A DNA stretch of 64,000 bases, from assembly GCA_949152475.1 (NCBI GenBank), contig OX424558.1, forward strand, positions 38,326,651 to 38,390,650. The letters run 5' to 3'. The DNA is from Terebella lapidaria (Eukaryota; Annelida; Polychaeta; Terebellida; Terebellidae). This document shows positions 37,704 through 49,315 of this stretch, one piece after another. Numbering within the stretch: the stretch's first letter is position 1; each line of letters starts with the position of its first letter. The position numbers and the translations under genes were made by a program. The notes beneath the pieces were generated by a model. That model made no database searches. It had not been told where the DNA came from and was given only the letters and a program-made list of their open reading frames with translations.

Positions 37704-39360
37704 AAATTTAGCCCAAGACCTAAGGGAGGTTGCCAGACAATATACATTTTACATATTAGCCATTTTGTCCCGTGACCTTGAATATAAGGTCAGTGGTTAA
37801 TTCAAGGCCACCAAAATATTCAGCATATATGATTTCTAGTATGTCCACAATTGATTCCTAAACTGCAAAGTCGATAATAAGTGAGATATTAGCCATTATG
37901 TGCTCTGACCTTGAAAATGAGATCAAAGATCAAGTTCAAGGTCATGAGAATATTCAGCATATATCATTTCCTATATGTTTGCAATTGATTCCTAAGCTGT
38001 AAAGTTGATAATAAGCGAGATATTACCCATTTTGTTCTCTGACATTGAAAATGAGGTCAAGGTCAAATTCAAGGTCACCAGAATATTCAGCATATATCAT
38101 TTCCCATATGTTCATTTTTGATTCCTATGCTGTAAAGTCGATAATAAGCGATATATTAGCCATTTTGTGCTCTGACCTTGAGCATAAGTTCAAAGGTCAA
38201 ATCCAAGGTCATGAGAATATCCAGCATATATTATTTCCTATATGTCCACAGTTGATTCCTAGGCTGTGAAGTTGATAATAAGGGAGATATTAGCCAGTTT
38301 GTTCCTTGACCTTGAAAATGAGGTCAAAGGTCAAATACAAGGTCACAAGAATATTCAGCATATATGATTTCTAGTAGGTCCACAATTGATTCCTAAACTG
38401 CAAAGTCGATAATAAGTGAGATATTAGCCATTATGTGCTCTGACCTTGAAAATGAGGTCAAAGATCAAGTTTAAGGTCATGAGAATATTAGCATATATCA
38501 TTTCCCATATTTTGGCAATCGTTTCCTAAGCTGTGAAGTCGATAATAAGCGCGAAACGGACCATGAAAATGAGATCAAGGGTCAAGTTCAAGGTCATGAG
38601 AATATTCAGCATATATCATTTCCCATACGTTCGCAATTGATTCCTAAGCTGTAAAGTCGATGATAAGCGAGATATTACCCATTTTGTTCTGACCTTGAAA
38701 ATTAGGGCAAAGGTCAAATTCAAGGTCACCAGAAAAAAAACTTTAAACTTTATTTATTTTACAACAATTGATGAACAAGCATAAGCTTATATTAACATCT
38801 CTTGTTGGCTCGGATCTTGGCGTAAGGGTGGTCATTAATGTGGGAGGAAACCAGAGAACCTGGTGAAAACCCACTTGCCCGGCCTGGCGACCACATACCA
38901 CCTCACATACTGCCGAGGCCGGGGATCGAACCCGTGCCTAAACCGACTGCATTGGTGAGAAGTCAGCCCACATATGAACTGAGCTAACCGGGCAACCAAG
39001 AATATTTAGCATATATCATTTCCTATATATTTACTATGGATTCCTAAGCTGTAACGTCGATAATAAGTAGAAAATTAGCCATATTGTGCTGTGACCTTGA
39101 AAATAAGGCGAAAAGTCAAATTCAAGGTCATGAGAATATCCAGCATATACCATTTCCTATATTATGTCCATAATTGATTCCTAGACTGTAAGTCGATAAT
39201 AAGTGAGATACATTGTAGTAGCCATTTTGCTTGTGACCTTGAAAATTAGGTCAAAGGTCAAATTCAAGGTCGTGAAAATATTCAGCATATATCATTTCCT
39301 ATATGTCCACAATTGATTCCTGATCTCTAATCAATATTAAGTGAGATATTAGGCTTTAAT
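37704..39360 (+). repeat. 134-bp tandem core rich in AGGTCA (family A), first array
   Basis: The array opens with the family 5' end (TTTAGCCCAAGACCTAAG, then AGGTTGCCAGACAATATA). About ten units follow at 133-134 bp spacing; the marker GATTCCTA lies at 37853, 37987, 38120, 38254 and 38388. A unit reads: TTAGCCATTTTGT, GACCTTGAAAATGAGGTCAA, AGGTCAAATTCAAGGTCA, AATATTCAGCATATATCATT, TCCACAATTGATTCCTAAGC, TGTAAAGTCGATAATAAG. AGGTCAAAGGTCA is an exact DR1 nuclear-receptor site and TCAAGGTCA an exact NR5A/ERR-type half-site. The array is interrupted by a SINE at 38735-38997. Confidence 0.9.
38735..38997 (-). mobile_element. tRNA-derived SINE inserted in the 134-bp array
   Basis: Read on the minus strand, it opens GGTTGCCCGGTTAGCTCAGT. 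It has an A-box-like TTAGCTCAGTT (38977-38987) and a B box GGTTCGATCC (38923-38932) as in a tRNA gene. A central region follows with GGTTCTCTGGTTTCCTCCCA, reminiscent of conserved central domains of widespread animal SINE superfamilies (which one is uncertain). The 3' part is AT-rich and ends AATAAATAAAGTTTAAAG plus a T run. The satellite continues on both sides, so the empty site can be read from neighbouring units; a short TTCT-type duplication is likely. It carries an internal RNA polymerase III promoter and would depend on a LINE for movement. Confidence 0.85.
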
Positions 39361-40365
39361 GTGTCCCATTATAAAGAATAGGATAATTCAACATGGGGAA
39401 GTCCCATTTGGGCCAAGTTTGGGCCAAAATGGCCCACTTCGAGCGATTCAAAGGTAACGAAACTTATACACATCAAAGGGGTACATATATGGGGTGTTAT
39501 GCATCAAGAAGAAACAATTTACTGAGAAAATGGCCGCTCAAGTCAATAATCAGGCATTTTTGCGTCGAAATTGGCCGCTATTTTGAAAACATAGCACCAA
39601 GGGTGCTGTTCCTTATCGGCACATCATGCGATTTGAGTATTGGTATATAAATATTCACTATTAACGGGGGGGGGGGAGTTCAAGGTCATTGAAGGTTAAA
39701 TTAAAGGTCACTATTCAAACCGCAACATATGATATCCCATTTGAATGTGCCAATACTTAGGCTCTATCTTTAAGTGTTGTAGGAGTTCAATATGCACAGC
39801 TCAAATTATGAAGGTATGTTAAGGTTAAAAAACTTTTCTATGGCCCAGAATTTTTTTTTTTTTTGATATGCTGGAAATCAGTCAAAATGAATAGTGACTC
39901 GTTTTCGGGACAAAAGAAAACATTTTCGTCGGCTCGTCAAAAAATGGAAATGGCCGCCACACGCAGACCGTCATTTCAAAAGGAACAAAATTTATAAACA
40001 TGTCGAAGGTACATAAGGAGAATCTGATGCATGATTCTGAGGAAAACTGTATCAATAGATTTTGAAAAAATGGCCACCAAAGACAAAAATCATCATTTTT
40101 TTAGAATCGCTATGACTTCCAAAGTCATTGGAGGTCAAATTCACTCAAACCGCTGTATATGATTCCCCATTTGAATGTGCCAATACATAGGCTCTATCTT
40201 GAAGTCTTCTATGAGTTTACTCCGTACAGCTCCCATTATGAAGGAAAAATTGGGTGAAATTTTTTAAGTCCAAATTTTTTGTTGTTGCTTGACATGGCTC
40301 AAAACGAATAGTGGCTCGATTTGGGACAAAAAAAATCTTTTCGTCGACGTGTCAAAAAATAAAAA
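39361..40365 (+). mobile_element. Tandem-core element body between two 134-bp arrays
   Basis: This is a patchwork of dispersed-element pieces. A block related to the reverse-oriented stretch at 45100-45450 comes first (CCCATTTGGGCCAAGTTTGG). Then comes CATAGCACCAAGGGTGCTGT (39594 on), the same left end as the element at 52762. Two copies of a block of about 450 bp follow, with GGTCATTGAAGGT, CCATTTGAATGTGCCAATAC and GGCCGCCACACGCAGACCG (about 39685 and 40120). The piece ends where a new family A 5' end begins. It is non-coding; short open frames have no domains. Confidence 0.6.
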
Positions 40366-41810
40366 ATAGCCCAAAGTCTAAGAAAGGTTACTGGACAATA
40401 TATATTTAACATATTAGCCTTCTGTCCTGCGACCTTGAAAATAAAGTCATTGGTCAATTCGAGGGCACGAAAATGTTCAGCATATATTATTTCTAGTATG
40501 TCCACAATTGATTCCTAAGCTGTAAAGTCGATAATAAGTGAGATATTAGCTATTTTGTGATCTGACCTTGAAAATGAGGTCAAAGGTCAAGTTCAAAATC
40601 ATGATAATATTCCACATATATAATTTCCTCTATGTTCACAATTAATTCATAAGCTGTGAAGTCGATTACAAGCGAGATATTTTGTTCTCTGACCTGGAAG
40701 GTCAAAGGTCAAATTCAAGGTCACCATAATATTCAGCATATATCCTTTCCTTTATGTTCACTATGGATTCATAAGCTGTAAATTCGATATTAGGCGAGAT
40801 ATACCATTTTGTGCTCTGACCTTGAAAATATGTTCAAGGCCAAATTCAAGGTCATCAAAATATTCAGTGTATATCTTTTTGTATATGTCCACAATTGGTT
40901 GCCAAGCTATAAAGTCAATAGAGGAGCGAGATATTAGCCATTTTGTCCTTTGACCTTGAAAATGAGGTCAAAGGTCGAATTCAACGTCATGGCAATATTC
41001 AGCAAATATCACTTTCTATATGTTCACGATTGATTCCTAAGCTGTAAAATCGATAATAATTGAGATATTAGTCATTTTGTCATGTGACCTTGAGAATAAG
41101 GTCGAAAGTCAAATTCAAGGTCACAAGAATATTCGGTATATGTCATTTCCTATATGTGTACAATTGATTCCTAACCTGTAAAGTCGATAATAAGCGAGAT
41201 ATCAGCCATTTTGTGCCTGACCTTGAAAATAAGGACAGGTCAAAGGTCCAATGTGGACCTATATGTCCACAATTTAGTCACAAGCTGCAAAGTCGATAAC
41301 CAGCATGCTATTAGCCATTTTGTGCTCTGACCTTGAAAATTAGATCAAAGGTCAAATTCAAGATCATGAGAATATTGCGTATATATCATTTCTTATATGT
41401 TCACAATTGATTCCTGAGCTGTGAAGTCGATAGCCAGCAAGCTATTAGCCATTTCGTGCTCTGACCTTGAAAATTAGGTCAAAAGTCAAATTCAAGGTCA
41501 CAAGAATATTGAGCATATATCACTTCCTATATGTCCACAATTGATTCCTAAGCTGTGAAGTCGATGATAAGCGTGATATTAGCCATTTTGTCCCGTGACC
41601 TTGAAAATGAGGTCAAAGGTCAAATTCAAGGTCATCAAAATATTCAGACTATGTCATTTCCTATATGTGCACAATTGATTCATAAGCTGTAAAGTCGATA
41701 ATAAACGAGATATTGGCCATTTTGACCTGTGACCTTGAAAATTAGGTCAAAGGTCAAATTCAAGGTCATGACAATATTCAGAATATATCATTTCCTATAT
41801 CAGTGCCATT
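40366..41810 (+). repeat. 134-bp tandem core rich in AGGTCA (family A), second array
   Basis: It opens with a fresh family A 5' end (ATAGCCCAAAGTCTAAGAAA, then GGTTACTGGACAATATA). About ten to eleven units of the monomer seen at 37704-39360 follow, with more variation between units. Exact AGGTCAAAGGTCA occurs near 40577, 40692, 41610 and 41745. Confidence 0.9.
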
Positions 41811-42540
41811 TGGTACGCGAGGAAAAATCGAAATGGCGGCCACACGCAGACCGGCGATTCAAGGGCAACGAAACTTATACACGTCATAAAGGTACATAAA
41901 AGGAATATTTTGAAACAAAAATCTCAAATCTGATCAGACAGTTTTTGACAAAAACGACCGTCAAAGTCCAAAATCAGCCATTTTTCATAAAAATGGCCGC
42001 CATTTCGAAAATAATTTGAAAAGCAAAAAACTCGAAAATACCTCCGTATTGAAATATTTTTAGGCATTTTTGTGCCAAATTTTTGAACGATTCGTCCATG
42101 GAGGTGCATGATAGGAATGTTTTGAAACAAAATCTCAAAACTGATCAGACAGTTTTTGAGAAAGTGGCCACCAAAGTCCAAAATTGGCAATTTTTCGTCA
42201 AAAATGGACGCCAAATCAGCAAAAACTATTCAATCAAAAAAAAATAAAAACGTCTTTAGATACTGGCCCAAGGTATGTTCTGACAAAAAATCATGGGGAA
42301 ATCAATCATGTCAAAAAAATTTACAGACCCGGACGGACGCCGGACGACGGACGACGGACGGACGACGGACGACTAACGAAAAACCACTACTAAAAAAATG
42401 CGAAAATAAAAAAACTCAAAAAAGGTTTCTCGGAAATAATTTTAGGTATTTTTTTGCAAAATTGCAGAAGGATTCGACTATAAACTTTAAAGATGTGGAG
42501 CAATATTGCCTATATATAGCAGTTCATAATAGGTAAAAAA
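41811..42540 (+). mobile_element. Tail of tandem-core element with GAC-rich microsatellite
   Basis: After the array comes GGCGGCCACACGCAGACCGG, then AAAACTGATCAGACAGTTTT blocks, then a GACGGACGACGGACG-type run (about 42330-42375). No terminal hairpin is recognisable, so this copy appears truncated or rearranged at its 3' end. A 126-codon frame across it (DGRRTTDGRRTT) is a product of the simple repeat. Confidence 0.55.
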
Positions 42541-43451
42541 TACATATTTAGATCGTACAATTTCATACTGATGAAAGATATAGGTTCCAAAAAGTAGAAG
42601 CAGTTGATCAACCCTTCTGAGTGAGTCCTGGAGTGAGTTTGTTTTGCCCCGTACACTGCATCCAAAGATCTACTGACGAATAACCCTTCCCATTTGCGCC
42701 TTGCTGGCCATAGGCCCACCATGTCACCAGAATCAACCGTTCTTCATAACACCAGTAGAAGTGTGAACGTTATGAAGATGTCAAAGTGCAAAAAATGTGA
42801 GAAATCCAAATGTGGTCTTCCATTGTATCCGTTATGATGATGACAAAACTTGCGCAGAAAATAAGTATTCCTCCCCTAGTCACTAACTAATTAGCATACC
42901 TGATATCAAAAACCCATAAGAAACTGGGTTTCTGCTGATATATTCCCCAAAATATTTCCTTTTCAATGGTTTTCACCGTTTGGTGTTCGAACGAAAGTGA
43001 GCCCGCTTAAAAAAAATAGCCTGAACAAAATACAATCGGCAATATTTTATTCATATTATTTCAAAATAAACATTGCAGACCAATAATTTTATTATTGCAA
43101 TCGTATAAGAAAATATCGTATATCATATACGTATAAGAAACTATCGTACATCAAATACGGTTAGAAAAGGGAGGTGGTCAACAGTACATATGTTTTTGAA
43201 TTCTAGAGAGAAAAAAACGAGACACCGACACAGACAAATACAATTTGTACAGGATAGACTTTAAATTGTTGTTTTGCATATATTTACCATGATTACATGT
43301 GAACAAAACAAAAGATAGAAAAAAAATCAATAAAAATAACTGCATTCCTTTCCTTAAAAAAAATATATCACTAGAAATTAGTCCGTCATGATTTAATCAT
43401 AACGCGTTCGTGCGATGTCATGACGTCAATCATAACGCACGCAGATTTCGT
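42541..43451 (-). other. 3' UTR and downstream flank of the claudin-like gene
   Basis: AT-rich sequence between the repeat block and the claudin-like stop codon. No other gene is seen. The final 400 bp next to the gene are probably its 3' untranslated region. Confidence 0.5.
43046..43093 (-). terminator. Candidate polyadenylation signals of the claudin-like gene
   Basis: Two AATAAA hexamers on the minus strand (plus-strand TTTATT at 43046-43051 and 43088-43093) lie about 360-410 bp downstream of the stop codon. No closer clear signal was seen. Which one is used is unknown. Confidence 0.45.
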
Positions 43452-46400
43452 TCAAAATTTCCATTTGAAACGCCCCGTTCTCTTTGCTTCTAGTTCGGCT
43501 TTAATGGCCTTCTCTGCCTCGCCGCGAAATTGAATCCCGTGCTTGAAGTGATCCTTAACCATTCCAATACCTAGACATATCAAAAACGCGTAGATGAGCC
43601 CGTTCAAAGCCAAAATAAAGCCAGAAACGATAGCCAATTTGTAGCCCCAGAGAAGGGATTCTCCCGTAGCGTTCTTGTAGTCGCGGCCCCACTCAAGACA
43701 AGCCGTCAACATCATCATACCTGTGAAGATACCAAGAAAACAACTTACTAATCTGAATATATCTATACAGTTTTCAGTGATTACGTATGTAAAATAATAT
43801 GAAGTTCAAGGTCTTATATTTAATGCTTGATATTTCGTACCTTAGTATCTAAGAAGAAGCAAAAAGTTCATCAAGGGGAAATGATAACCTTACATGTTGT
43901 TTAGGTTAAGTTCTTAAAATGGTAAGCCATTTTCTTTTTATCTGTACATACCCGCGAAAAACTGGAAGCCACATGCCGTTGCGATGAAGCCAGCGTTGTA
44001 CATACAAAAACAGAGACAGTAGAACACGACAGACGCCACGAGCAGTAGCAGGGCGATCATACTGAATATCCGCACCGTCTTCACGAAAGCTGGAAGGGAC
44101 GAAATAATTTTAATTCATTGGAAATTTGTGTTTTAGAATTTAACTAAAGGATATATATATGTTTTCACTGCCTATCATTTATATATCTACACAAGATTAT
44201 GTGAAATATTTAGAGCTTTGCATGCATGTGAACAAATTACAGCGCCATCTGTTAGAGTTATGCACGCGTTCTAGTTTATGTATAGTATACATATATAATT
44301 ATTGTACAGTATAAAACATTTTAAATATAATTTCATTGAAAAACTCATCTAAATAACAACAAACTACGATCAGGGGCGGGTATAGGATTTTTTATTGGGG
44401 GCAAAACCCTTGGTTGATATAGGGCCGGGGGTCTGGGGCCCGCTGAAGGGTCCCAGACGCTCAAGGTTTATGCATCCCCAATGATGTGTTCTGGGGCTCT
44501 CCTTGGTCCAATTTCCAGGGCCTTGGAGAGTTTATAAATGCATGATCTTGGGTGGATCCAGGGTTCTAAAAGAGGGCCAAGATGGGAAATGTCGCGAAGC
44601 GAGGTGAAGTCCGACGGTCTGGGGCCCGCTCAAGGGCCCCAGAAGCTGAAGGGATATGCATGCCCAGTGGTGTTTGTATAGCTGACGGTATTTGCGTGCC
44701 TAATACAGCATCCCAGAGTTCTATTGGGTCTAATTATTAAGTATTACTTTATACCCATAAATGCGTGATCACGGTAGTTGAAACAAAATATGACATAAAA
44801 TATTATTTGGTTTTGGACGCCATCAAGGGAATATATGTGAATTTGCAGATTAAATGCTCTCGATTGATTTATAGAAGGTGAAGGCCATTAAAGTGCTTTC
44901 ACTGAGAACAAGTGGGTTCCCTGTAGAGCGAATACTCTGCTCGCGATTGGCCCCAGAAGCCAAAGCTTGACGACACTTCCTCCCCTCTATTTTTAGGTTA
45001 CCGAACCTTTGGTTCGATAACCTATTGCCGTGGCGTTGCGTCCGTCGTCCGTCGTCGTCGTCCGCCGTCGTCGTCCGTCTACATTTTTTTCTTTAAAGTT
45101 TACAATCGAATCTTTCTGAAATTTTGCACAAAAAAACTAAAAATATTTCGAGACAGAGAGGTATTTGTTAGTTTTTCGATTTTCGCAATTTTTTCAAAAT
45201 GGTGGCCATTTTTAACGAAAAACGGCCAATTTTGGACTTTGACGGTCGTTTTCTCAAAATCTGTTCAGTAACTTTTTTTTCTTATTGATGCATAACACTC
45301 CTCGTATGTACCCCTGTGACGTGTATAAGTTTCGTTGCCCTTGAATCACTCGAAGTGGGCCATTTTGGGCTCAAACTCGGCCCAAATGGGACTTTCTCAT
45401 GTTAAATTCTCCTATGCTTTATGATGGGACACATTTGGCCTAATATCTAACTTAATATTGAGAATAGAGATTAGGAATTAAAAAAAAAGAAAAAAAGTCG
45501 GCGCATAATTTATTGGCGCGAACATATCTCATGAAATCTCTGAACTTACTGACTTGTATTATATGAAACTCAGGCAACGTTTGAACAAGACTGTGACCAA
45601 AGTTGCTGACGTGAAGTTGAATTTTGTTATCCACACAGAAAATAATTATTTCAATAAAAACGATTTTAAATGGGATTTTACCATTGTAACAATGAGCGGG
45701 AAAGCGGAACGTTAAAACAGTGGTAAATGCCAATGCAACAGCTCATTAATGCAAAGAAAAATCATTGGTCTGACCAGTGGTGTGCAACGGTCTGAAGAGT
45801 AACATGTGATGACGTATCCTGTTAAAAAACTGATAGTGGTCATATTTTGATGTCCCGGAAAGGCTGAGAATCTTGGTTTATATTTGGGTGTGAAACTGCA
45901 TATCAGGCCGAACAGGACAAAAATTATATCTTTCATTACAGTACATTGTTATCTCGCTAAACAGACGGAACATATTCAGTTTTCATCAATATGAATTGAG
46001 GATTTGGGGTGTCTAATTTTTTACCAGCTTTGTATCGTGCCCGGCTATGCTCTCGTTGCTCTGGCCTTTGAGTCCAATTGAAATCCTCCGAGCTCAGCTC
46101 AGTTCTGGTTAAGGGACTGTCTCAAAGAAGCTATGGAACATATTTCAGAAAAATGACAAAATGTTTGTGCTTGATTGCGCTGTTGATCACTCAAGGAAAT
46201 TTTTTTTTCTTGATAATATATTTTCAACGTACAGCGCATATGCCTATATTCCTTAACAGATGAACCAAAATACCCGTACCCTATAACACATGTATACATA
46301 CATGTATAATATGTATGCGCGTAACAATACTAACATGAAGTTGTCGTTCAAAATCATCGACGAGATCCACATTGATCGGGTCGTCATACATATGGGTGAA

Positions 46401-48035
46401 TCTAGCAGTTCAGATTCGGACTGAAGAATTACCGTGGATATTGTGTGATTGTGATTTCTGTAATGTGAAATATATTCAAGCACGAGTAATAGAATGAATT
46501 TTTATCATTACATTTTCTTTGAGAAGGCCCCTATTCAAAACGGCTATTCCATTGATTTGTCTCAATCCCATACAGCATCAAAATGGCAAGCTAGAATTCC
46601 CATGTTAAAACCCCATAAGGATATATGTTTTCCTAGATATACCGAAGAGAAACGCACACGACAGAAAAACAGCCATTGTTTCACAATGGTCACGGTGCCG
46701 TTTTCACTTTATATAAATTTCAAATAATACAAGTCAGTATGTTCCGAGATATGACGAGATAGGTTCGCGCCAGTAAATTATGCGCCGACTTTAATAGTGG
46801 ACATATAGGAAATGATATATGCTGAATATTCTCGTGACCTTGAATTTGACCTCTGACCTAATTTTCAAGGTCACATGACAAAATGGCTAATATCTCGCTT
46901 ATCATCGACTTGACAGCATAGGAATCAATTGTGGACATATAGGAAATGATGGTTTGAATATTCTGCAGAATATTCTGATGACTTTGACTTTGACCTTTGA
47001 CCTCATTTTCAAGGTCAAAGAACAAAATGGCTAATATCTCGCTTATTATTGCCTTTACAACTTGAGAATCAATTGTGGACAGATATGAAATGATACTGAA
47101 TATTGTCATGACCTTGAATTTGACCTTTGACCTCATTTGCAAGATCAGAGCACAGAATGGCTAATATCTCGCTTATTATCAACTTTACAGATTAGAAATC
47201 AATTGTGGACATATAGGAAATTGTATATGCTGCATATTGTCATGACCTTGTTTGACATTTGACCTCATTTTCAAGGTCTCACAGGACAACTTGGCTACCG
47301 GTAATAGCTTGTTTATTATCAAACTTACAACTTAGGATTCTATTGTGGACACACAGCAAATGATATATGCTGAATATTTTGATGACTTTTAATTCTACTT
47401 TTTATTTCATTTTCAAGGTCACAGGACATTGTGACTAATACTAGTATATCTCTTATTACTGACTTTGCTGCTTAGAAATCAATTGTGAACGTATAGGAAA
47501 TCATATACCCCCGGTATGCTGAATACTCTAGTGACTTTAAACTTGACCATGACCTTATTTTCAAGGCCACGGGAGAAAATAGCTATTATATATTGTCCGA
47601 TAAACTTGGGCTTGGGCTAATTTTTCTCTTCTTTCTTTCTCTTTTTTTCCTTCTTGTTTTCAGGGAGGGGGGGGGGGTGCAAAGCTACCTTGCCACCCCC
47701 CCCCCCTAAACCCGCCCCTGATATCTGCACAAATTAACACAAAAAATGTAGGTTTATGATAAAATTAGCACTCTCGAACAACATTGTACATTTCACTCAC
47801 ATAGTTTCTGTTGCTCGCCGAACCAGAGGTCCCTAAGCTCCGGCGATTTCTCGAAGCGCACACAGTTGGGATCCCCGTCAGTGGCGCTACATGTCCACCA
47901 TATCCCGAAGTTCTGTGCAGGTTCGGGAAGGTATACCCATCTTGACGACAGGAAAGCAACGAGAAAAAACACGGTCCCCACCGTCTCAATCACCAGCGAA
48001 ATGATGAGACCTTCTCGACGGATTTTGTCCCTCAT
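43452..48035 (-). CDS. Claudin/PMP22-type four-pass membrane protein, three coding exons
   Basis: Coding exons are 48035-47801, 44089-43952 and 43720-43452; all introns are GT-AG and the frame joins exactly (phase 1 at both junctions), giving 213 residues. Members of this superfamily sit in the plasma membrane and form or regulate cell junctions, or associate with channels. Membrane segments lie at about residues 10-30, 86-108, 111-133 and 148-176. The first extracellular loop has the family signature GIWWTC with a second Cys eight residues later (C49, C58), matching the W-GLW-C-C pattern of claudins. The second loop has an N-glycosylation sequon (NAT, 141-143). The cytoplasmic tail is Lys/Arg-rich and ends FKWKF, which is not a classical PDZ ligand. 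The ATG at 48035 has G at -3. Intron 1 (3.7 kb) is filled with nested transposable elements; intron 2 is 231 bp. Whether it is a true claudin or an EMP/PMP22/TMEM relative cannot be decided here. Confidence 0.85.
45482..46790. mobile_element. TTAA-flanked DNA transposon (non-autonomous) inside the family A element
   Basis: Inverted ends match over about 30 bp: GTCGGCGCATAATTTATTGG at 45497 and, inverted, GTCGGCGCATAATTTACTGG ending at 46789. Both sides are flanked by TTAA (45478-45481 and 46791-46794). The interrupted monomer joins perfectly across it (TTAGGAA-TTAA-TAGTGGACATATAGG against TTAGGAATCAATTGTGGACA elsewhere), giving the empty site. The left end has an A-rich run between TTAA and the conserved end. 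TTAA duplication is typical of piggyBac-type elements, but the ends do not start with the usual CCC. No transposase frame is present. Confidence 0.75.
46795..47610 (-). repeat. 134-bp tandem core (family A), reverse array
   Basis: About six units of the AGGTCA-rich monomer in inverse orientation. The plus strand shows TTTGACCTTTGACCTCATTT, an inverted DR1, near 46990 and 47120. The units are more diverged towards the 47.6-kb end. Confidence 0.88.
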
Positions 48036-49315
48036 TTCGTTGCAGTTTGTTGTTTTTTCCTCAGAAAATCATATTCGATGAAATGTTGGTGTGTATTTAA
48101 AAATATATATTCCTCGTATTTGTCACATTTAAACAGAAGAAAACAAATTCTGGTTTTACACATTTGCCTCCAACTACAGCAGTATATATACTGTTTACAA
48201 TATACCTTCGAAATCGAAAATAAAAATAATCCAGTTACAGCCCCAACTTCATACAAAATTCATCGCTCTCAGGCTTGTCGAAGCTTGATATTCAACAAAT
48301 TATTCAAACAGGCCACGCCTTCATATATACGCGTCAGCCCTGACAAATACTCAGAGCATTGTTGTACTTTTTCAACCATGTTGATTTGACATCTGCGCTG
48401 TGCACCCTACCCGCATCATAGCAGTACCACCGTGAGTACATTGAACTGCCAGTATATATTGTATCTGAGGGCATATCACCTGGCAGATCTATTATTACTT
48501 CATATGCGTAGAATAAAATTTGTATGTCAGTGACTTTTCTATACCGTTAAATATAGGCGGAAAATCCTAATGCAAAGGTGAACGAAATTTGTGAGTATTC
48601 ACCAATGTTCGCGTATTCGCGTATGCGTATTCGTTAATTAATCGAACAAGTATAGCATCCCAGATAATAGTACTGGTCCGAACCGAAACCGGACTATATC
48701 TAAGTGAAACGCTTGCATAGCGCCGTACATACACTGACATACATATCATATCGATAATTTTGATAGATAAGCATATTCCATATGGTACCAATTAGTGACT
48801 TTGTATGAGTTGTTAGTGAATGTCAGCCAAATAATAAACATACTGGCATGGGTGAACATCGGTTTAACACACACTATTCCGAACGTAATAGATGCTATGT
48901 TTATTTGTAACAATAGATGCATAACATATTTGACAAACTTCTGGATTTCTTTATGGTTTGTAATAATGTAATAATGTAATAAAGTAATAATGATGATTTG
49001 GGAGTAGGTAATGTTTCATCTCTGCACCATCGCACAAATCTCTGCAAATTTGAGGTTTATTTATGTGAGTAGAACAATTCTGAAGAACAAATCTGCAGTA
49101 GCCAAATTTCTGAGCCAAAGGTGAAAGCCAAGGGTACATTCTGTTGAACTAGCCGAAGGGCAAGGAAGGTTAACGCGAGAAAGTCCAAATATATGAGCAA
49201 TTAGGTCCTATAAACCACCGGTAGACAGGTTTATATCATATTTCACTTCTACATAATGTTAACATTGTCTCCAAATACATTTTGTGGTGGATACTGGCAT
49301 ACGCTTTGAATTTTA
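48036..49315. other. Upstream region of the claudin-like gene
   Basis: This should hold the 5' UTR and promoter of the claudin-like gene (minus strand), but no clear TATA, GC box or initiator stands out. The rest is AT-rich unique sequence with no gene recognised. Confidence 0.4.

Larger units (their letters stand above)
44994..47625 (-). mobile_element. Family A tandem-core element, complete ends, reverse orientation
   Basis: Read on the minus strand, it begins near 47625 with the family 5' end (TTAGCCCAAGCCC, then TATCGGACAATATA). It continues through about six 134-bp units, resumes beyond an inserted TTAA-flanked element, passes the GTCCCATTTGGGCC bridge and the ACGGACGACGACGG run, and ends in the hairpin at 44995-45023 (AGGTTATCGAACC, AAA, GGTTCGGTAACCT). 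Net of the insertion it is about 1.3 kb. It is non-coding and lies in intron 1 of the claudin-like gene, antisense to the plus-oriented arrays at 37.7-41.8 kb. Confidence 0.7.
44371..47720. mobile_element. Possible hAT-like element ends framing intron-1 insertions
   Basis: CAGGGGCGGGTATAGGATTT at 44371 and, inverted, CAGGGGCGGGTTTAGG ending at 47720 look like the terminal inverted repeats of hAT-type non-autonomous elements. The sequence inside the left end (GGGGGTCTGGGGCCCGCT, repeated near 44427 and 44617) also has that look. Removing the tandem-core element between them leaves about 700 bp, a plausible MITE size. Against a single element: the flanking 8 bp (ACTACGAT and ATATCTGC) do not match as a target duplication. 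Two separate, truncated hAT-like copies are the alternative. Confidence 0.45.

Noticed and set aside
37704-41810. CRISPR array
   Set aside because: The repeats are contiguous 134-bp monomers without unique spacers, in animal DNA.
42300-42400. Open frame rich in DGRRTTDGRR
   Set aside because: It is a translation of the GACGGACGACGG simple repeat in the element tail.
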